DNA of 16,014 nucleotides, taken from assembly GCA_023392995.1 (NCBI GenBank), contig JAEWMZ010000417.1:1-16014 (forward strand). The letters are read 5' to 3'. The notes under the pieces were generated by a model. The model ran no database searches. It saw only the letters and a list, made by a program, of their open reading frames with translations, and was not told where the DNA came from. The stretch comes from Bacillota bacterium (GTDB lineage Bacteria > Bacillota > Clostridia > Lachnospirales > Lachnospiraceae). Below, piece by piece: positions 13,084 through 16,014 of the stretch. How positions within the stretch are numbered: the stretch's first letter is position 1; each line of letters opens with the position of its first letter. The translations under genes and the position numbers were made by a program.

Positions 13084-15147
13084 TTATTCATTTGCCTGAT
13101 TGAAATTATACCATTCATTATAGACTCTTTCAAGCTCTCTGTTTGCCTCCTCCTTCTCTTCAAATAACTTCTTCAGCCTTTCACCATCAGAGTTGTTCGC
13201 TTCCATCAACTGCTCCAGTAATCGGAGTTTTTCTTCAAATTCCTCGATTCTGCATTCAAGAAGTTCCAGCTTTATCAAGTTTCTTTGAGTAGCATTTTTT
13301 GAACCACCATTTTTTGAACTACCATTTCTTGAATCACTATATTTTGAGGCGGAATTCTTTGAATTTACATTTGCTAAAAAAGTATTTTGTGAAGCAGCAT
13401 TCTTGGAAAGTGTATCCTTAGGAGCGCTACTATTTGGTTTTGAGCGTGAAGGGTCATACGTCTGAGTCTTTTTATCTCTATCCTGAAGCTGACCCGGATT
13501 ATTGAATGACATAGCCTTCTGCTCCTGCAGCTTTTTCACTTCTTCTTGATAATAACCGTAATCACCTAGGTATTCCTTCGTGGTGAAATCTTCAATCTCA
13601 ATTATTTTATCCGCAATTTTATCGATAAAGTACCGATCATGGGATACGAATAACAGTGTTCCGTTAAAATTCAGCAGAGTTTCCTCCAGAACCTCCCGCG
13701 ATTCAATATCAAGATGATTGGTCGGCTCATCCAGGATCAAAAGATTCACTCCTTCAAAGGTCAGAGAACAAAGCTTTAGGCGGCTCTTCTCTCCACCGGA
13801 TAAGAATTTAATACTCTTATTGACATCTTCATTGAAGAATAATACCTTCGCTAATTGGGATCTGGCGTCCCCATAGGTAAGGTTATGGTATCTTGAAAAG
13901 TATTCCAGCACCGACTGATCCTCATCAATAAAATCAACCTGCTGAGGTAGATAACCAACCACGACCTGTGAGCCTAGTTTGACGGTTCCTCCATCCGGTT
14001 CTAATTCGCCTAAGAGCAGCTTAAGAAGGGTTGATTTACCGCAGCCATTATCACCGATGATACAGATGCTATCCTGGTAGAAGACATTCACCTGAATTGC
14101 ATTAAACAGTAAGCGTTCTCCAAAGCTTTTCTGAAGATCAATGGCTTCAATTACAATTTTACCGGATCTGCCAATCTCAGTCTGATTCAAGCGAATTTTT
14201 CTTTTACTCAATACGGGACGATCCAGGACATCGATTTTCTCAAGACGTTTTTCAATCTCTTTGGCGCGCTTATACATTGCTTCACTGTCTCTCATTGCAC
14301 CCCAGATACGAAACCGTTCAATCTGCTGCTCCATCCTCTCTATTTTTTTCTGTTGGTTTTGATAAGCCTTTTGCTCTATTAAGAATCTTCTTTCTTTTTC
14401 TGTGACATAATAGCTGTAATTTCCCAGATATTCTTCAGCCTGGTCATTGCTCAGTTCAATGATTCTGCTCACCACTCTGTCTAAAAAGAATCTGTCGTGT
14501 GATATGATAAGGGCTGCTCCTTGATAATCCTTTAGAAAACCTTCCAGCCACAGGATAGTTTTTAAATCCAAGTGATTGGTCGGCTCATCCAAAAGGAGAA
14601 TATCCGGCTCTTCCAGGAGAAGCTTCGCCAGAATTACTCTTGTTTTCTCTCCGCCACTCAGACTGTTGAACCTCATTTGTTTCAGCTTCTCCGTTATCTT
14701 AAGACCATCGGTTATCTTATTAATCTTTGTTTCAATCTCATAACCTCCATTTAATTCATACGCTTCCTGCAACCGGCTGTATTTTAAAATGGCTTTCTCC
14801 AGCTCCTGATCCTTCAGATATAGCATCTGCTGCTCTAATTCGTCCATTTTTTTATGGGTTTCATAGACATGTTCAAAGGCCATCTGAAGGACATCCGTAA
14901 CAGAGGTTTCTTCGGTATAGTTGGGGATTTGGTTCAGATAACCCAGCTTACAATCCTTTCGTATACTAATGTTTCCGGCTTGCTGCTCCTCCAGACCCAT
15001 CAATATTTTCATAAGGGAGGTCTTTCCGCAGCCATTTCTTCCGATTAATCCGATGTGTTCGCCGGTTTTAATATCAAAGGTTATGTTCTCAAATATTTTA
15101 TTTGCTCCATAAAACTTCATTAAATTGTCGATGCTTAATTCTATCAT
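13084..15147 (-). CDS. ABC-F ATPase (ribosome-acting, possible antibiotic protection)
   Basis: A 687-residue soluble protein with two ABC domains and no membrane segments. Domain 1 has Walker A GRNGCGKT (36-43), signature LSGGEKTR (163-170), Walker B ILLLDE (183-188) and SHDR (216-219). The interdomain linker, which reaches the ribosomal P site in this family, spans about 240-325. Domain 2 has GDNGCGKS (365-372), LSGGEKSR (449-456), LLILDE (469-474) and SHDR (502-505). A C-terminal extension (about 535-687) contains a repetitive Ser/Lys/Asn segment and then a coiled coil, as in YdiF/Uup-type ABC-F proteins. Ribosome binding site AAAGGAAAAG. The upstream promoter, leader ORF and terminator match the attenuation seen for antibiotic-resistance ABC-F genes, so ribosome protection against drugs is plausible. 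A housekeeping YdiF-like role remains possible. Confidence 0.92.
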   Translation of the reverse strand: MIELSIDNLMKFYGANKIFENITFDIKTGEHIGLIGRNGCGKTSLMKILMGLEEQQAGNISIRKDCKLGYLNQIPNYTEETSVTDVLQMAFEHVYETHKKMDELEQQMLYLKDQELEKAILKYSRLQEAYELNGGYEIETKINKITDGLKITEKLKQMRFNSLSGGEKTRVILAKLLLEEPDILLLDEPTNHLDLKTILWLEGFLKDYQGAALIISHDRFFLDRVVSRIIELSNDQAEEYLGNYSYYVTEKERRFLIEQKAYQNQQKKIERMEQQIERFRIWGAMRDSEAMYKRAKEIEKRLEKIDVLDRPVLSKRKIRLNQTEIGRSGKIVIEAIDLQKSFGERLLFNAIQVNVFYQDSICIIGDNGCGKSTLLKLLLGELEPDGGTVKLGSQVVVGYLPQQVDFIDEDQSVLEYFSRYHNLTYGDARSQLAKVLFFNEDVNKSIKFLSGGEKSRLKLCSLTFEGVNLLILDEPTNHLDIESREVLEETLLNFNGTLLFVSHDRYFIDKIADKIIEIEDFTTKEYLGDYGYYQEEVKKLQEQKAMSFNNPGQLQDRDKKTQTYDPSRSKPNSSAPKDTLSKNAASQNTFLANVNSKNSASKYSDSRNGSSKNGGSKNATQRNLIKLELLECRIEEFEEKLRLLEQLMEANNSDGERLKKLFEEKEEANRELERVYNEWYNFNQANE
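13279..13407 (-). repeat. 15-bp codon-phased repeat inside the ABC-F gene
   Basis: Residues 581-623 of the ABC-F protein form about eight degenerate five-residue units of the pattern S-K-N-x-x (for example SKNSA, SRNGS, SKNGG, SKNAT). The DNA repeats with a 15-bp period around ttttttgaaccacca. The period keeps the reading frame, so copy changes only lengthen or shorten a flexible basic tether between the second ATPase domain and the C-terminal coiled coil. Confidence 0.8.
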
Positions 15148-15174
15148 TGTTCTTTTCCTTTCTTTTTTGAACGC

Positions 15175-15203
15175 AAAAAACCCAAGGCCAATAAGCCTTG
15201 GGT
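15175..15203 (-). terminator. Intrinsic terminator (attenuator) before the ABC-F gene
   Basis: Minus-strand ACCCAAGGC (15195-15203) pairs perfectly with GCCTTGGGT (15180-15188) over a 6-base loop, and a run of six T ends the stem (15175-15180). It lies 26 bp after the leader ORF stop and 27 bp before the ABC-F ATG, inside the same transcription unit. It should stop most transcripts unless an alternative fold or a stalled ribosome prevents stem formation. Confidence 0.9.
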
Positions 15204-15228
15204 CAAATTCATCAATATTATGATACTA

Positions 15229-15357
15229 TCATGAATGTTCCAAGTTTCTTATATGGTATTTATCAAAGCTATTAATTTTGGACGCACTTATCCCGTTAGT
15301 CGGTAAAATTGCGATCATAATAGCTTCAAATTTAATCCATCTAAGTGTTTTGTTCAT
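15229..15357 (-). CDS. Leader peptide ORF of the ABC-F gene
   Basis: A 42-codon ORF beginning MNKTLRWIKFEAIMIAI and ending IRNLEHS before TGA at 15229-15231. It starts about 26 bases after the expected transcription start, with ribosome binding site AAGGATGG about seven bases before ATG. It lies between a consensus promoter and an intrinsic terminator, the layout of regulatory leader peptides that sense ribosome-targeting antibiotics. The basic N-terminal third followed by a hydrophobic stretch (AIMIAIL) could contact the exit tunnel. The short CTTGG at 15240-15244, in the last codons, could pair with CCAAG of the terminator's first arm, a five-base contact too weak to be decisive alone. It resembles no leader I can name. 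Confidence 0.7.
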   Translation of the reverse strand: MNKTLRWIKFEAIMIAILPTNGISASKINSFDKYHIRNLEHS

Positions 15358-15389
15358 GAGTTACCATCCTTAATTAATCTATGTAATCG

Positions 15390-15418
15390 ATTATATGTAA
15401 TAAACTGTATTTCGTCAA
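15390..15418 (-). promoter_or_regulatory. Sigma-A promoter of the leader/ABC-F unit
   Basis: Minus-strand TTGACG (15413-15418) and TATAAT (15390-15395) are separated by exactly 17 bp. The transcript would begin near 15383, giving a leader of about 235 bases before the ABC-F ATG that includes the leader ORF and the attenuator. No operator-like repeat overlaps it, consistent with constitutive initiation and control by termination. Confidence 0.9.
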
Positions 15419-15933
15419 GAGGTTTTTCAGCAGATAGTAGATGGATAGTAGATGGAATAAGATGGAATTAAATGGGTAGATGTACGAAAAGAGATGCAAC
15501 TCGTAAAGTAGAGTTGATTCTGTAGAGGTTACACTATTTCAATAGAAAACAGTGTTTCCATCTGCATACTTCCTTTGTTCTTTAGATCAATCGAACGGAA
15601 AGGAACTTAATTCTTGATTTATAAATTAAATCAGTATACTATTATCTAATACAGCTAAGTTTGGGAAGGATAACTATGCTCCTTAATTCATTACATCCGG
15701 GATGTTATACAGAATCAGACTGGTATAAAAAATCTGCTCAATAAGCGTATGATTTATCTTGGTTATAGTCTGAATTACATGAGGCACCTTCAGTTAGAAA
15801 AGCGAGTTATAATATTCGAGATACAATTCGAGTTACAATATCCTGGTCGAGCACAGCTTCGCTTCCATCACTCTTCTCGCTTCCGATAAAAATGACCTTG
15901 CATAAGGTTAATAAATAATAAGGCGGTATCAGC
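15419..15933. other. Intergenic stretch between divergent genes
   Basis: About 515 bp without an intact gene. It holds a purine-rich direct repeat (gatagtagatg twice, 15433-15454), a symmetrical GATTTA/TAAATC pair at 15616-15632 that might be an operator, a degenerate 12-bp repeat (attcgagataca/attcgagttaca, 15814-15837), and the coding-like remnant listed at 15676-15915. Promoter candidates for the plus-strand gene at the right edge are not convincing. Confidence 0.45.
15676..15915 (+). pseudogene. Possible degenerate gene upstream of the edge gene
   Basis: A good ribosome binding site (GGGAAGGATAACT) precedes ATG 15676. The frame reads MLLNSLHPGCYTESDWYKK and continues after a TAA (15742) and a TAG as coding-like sequence (SELHEAPSVRKASYNIRD) until the double TAA at 15916-15921. 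Both internal stops could arise from glutamine codons by single C-to-T changes (CAA to TAA, CAG to TAG). The first 22 codons might instead be a short peptide gene. Family not recognised. Confidence 0.25.
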
Positions 15934-16014
15934 ATGAAATACAGATATGAAGTGTTAAGTAATCTTAATGAAATTCCAGCAAAGCTCTTCATTGAAACTA
16001 TAAAAAATACAGAA
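15934..16014 (+). CDS. Partial plus-strand gene, possibly AraC-type regulator N-terminus
   Basis: ATG 15934 has AAGGCGG seven bases upstream and opens 27 codons that reach the end of the window with no stop. The visible start, MKYRYEVLSNLNEIPAKLFI, resembles N-termini of cupin-type AraC family regulators of Clostridia, where a similar strand precedes the sugar-binding barrel; with so few residues this is only a suggestion. It is divergent from the ABC-F unit. The opposite-strand frame over the same bases (15807-15992) has no ribosome binding site and is rejected. Confidence 0.55.
   Translation, partial: MKYRYEVLSNLNEIPAKLFIETIKNTE

Noticed and set aside
12973..13167. Plus-strand 64-codon frame between the fold-back element and the ABC-F gene
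   Set aside because: Its ATG is the loop of a small hairpin, there is no ribosome binding site, and its second half is antisense to the ABC-F coiled coil.
15807..15992. Minus-strand 61-codon frame at the right edge
   Set aside because: There is no ribosome binding site, and it is antisense to the plus-strand gene start at 15934, which has a good AAGGCGG site.

Overview
The window reads as chromosomal DNA of a low-GC Gram-positive anaerobe. It is AT-rich between genes, has strong AGGAGG-type ribosome binding sites, TTGACA/TATAAT promoters with 17-bp spacers and T-tailed hairpin terminators. The protein families (tandem ArsA with ArsD and ACR3, LUD protein, lipoprotein M3 peptidase, YoaP-type acetyltransferase, ABC-F with a leader peptide) fit Clostridia, probably Lachnospiraceae-like; that assignment is inference. 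Every intact gene lies on the minus strand except a cut-off gene at the right edge.

Right part (about 11.35-16.01 kb): an ABC-F ATPase gene preceded by a textbook attenuation leader (sigma-A promoter, 42-codon leader ORF with its own ribosome binding site, intrinsic terminator just before the ABC-F start). Downstream lie a fold-back repeat, a YoaP-like GNAT gene and a phosphinothricin/arsinothricin-type GNAT gene, closed by a strong terminator at 11.09 kb. At the extreme right, a plus-strand gene (27 codons visible) runs off the window.

Centre (about 4.98-11.08 kb): a complete arsenic resistance operon on the minus strand, arsR - CoA-disulfide reductase/rhodanese fusion - acr3 - arsD - arsA. 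It has a consensus promoter overlapped by a 30-bp inverted-repeat operator and ends in an intrinsic terminator. ArsR should sense As(III)/Sb(III), ArsD should hand the metalloid to the ArsA ATPase, and ACR3 is the membrane exporter. The flavoenzyme/rhodanese fusion probably supplies thiol or persulfide redox chemistry. The operon is broken by two gaps of about 310 bp, each filled by its own short tandem repeats (19-bp units in one; 15-bp and 22-bp units in the other). The 19-bp array is also an uninterrupted reading frame in frame with the flavoenzyme gene, behind its single stop codon.

Left part (1-4.98 kb): a LUD-domain protein, an unrecognised helical protein that starts at GTG, and a secreted M3 (PepF-like) lipoprotein peptidase. 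Between and beyond these are coding-like remnants with stop codons or no start, a 23-bp perfect palindrome carrying TTAGACTAA motifs, and about 0.65 kb of AT-rich DNA without a visible gene. This side looks like a region of gene decay and turnover.
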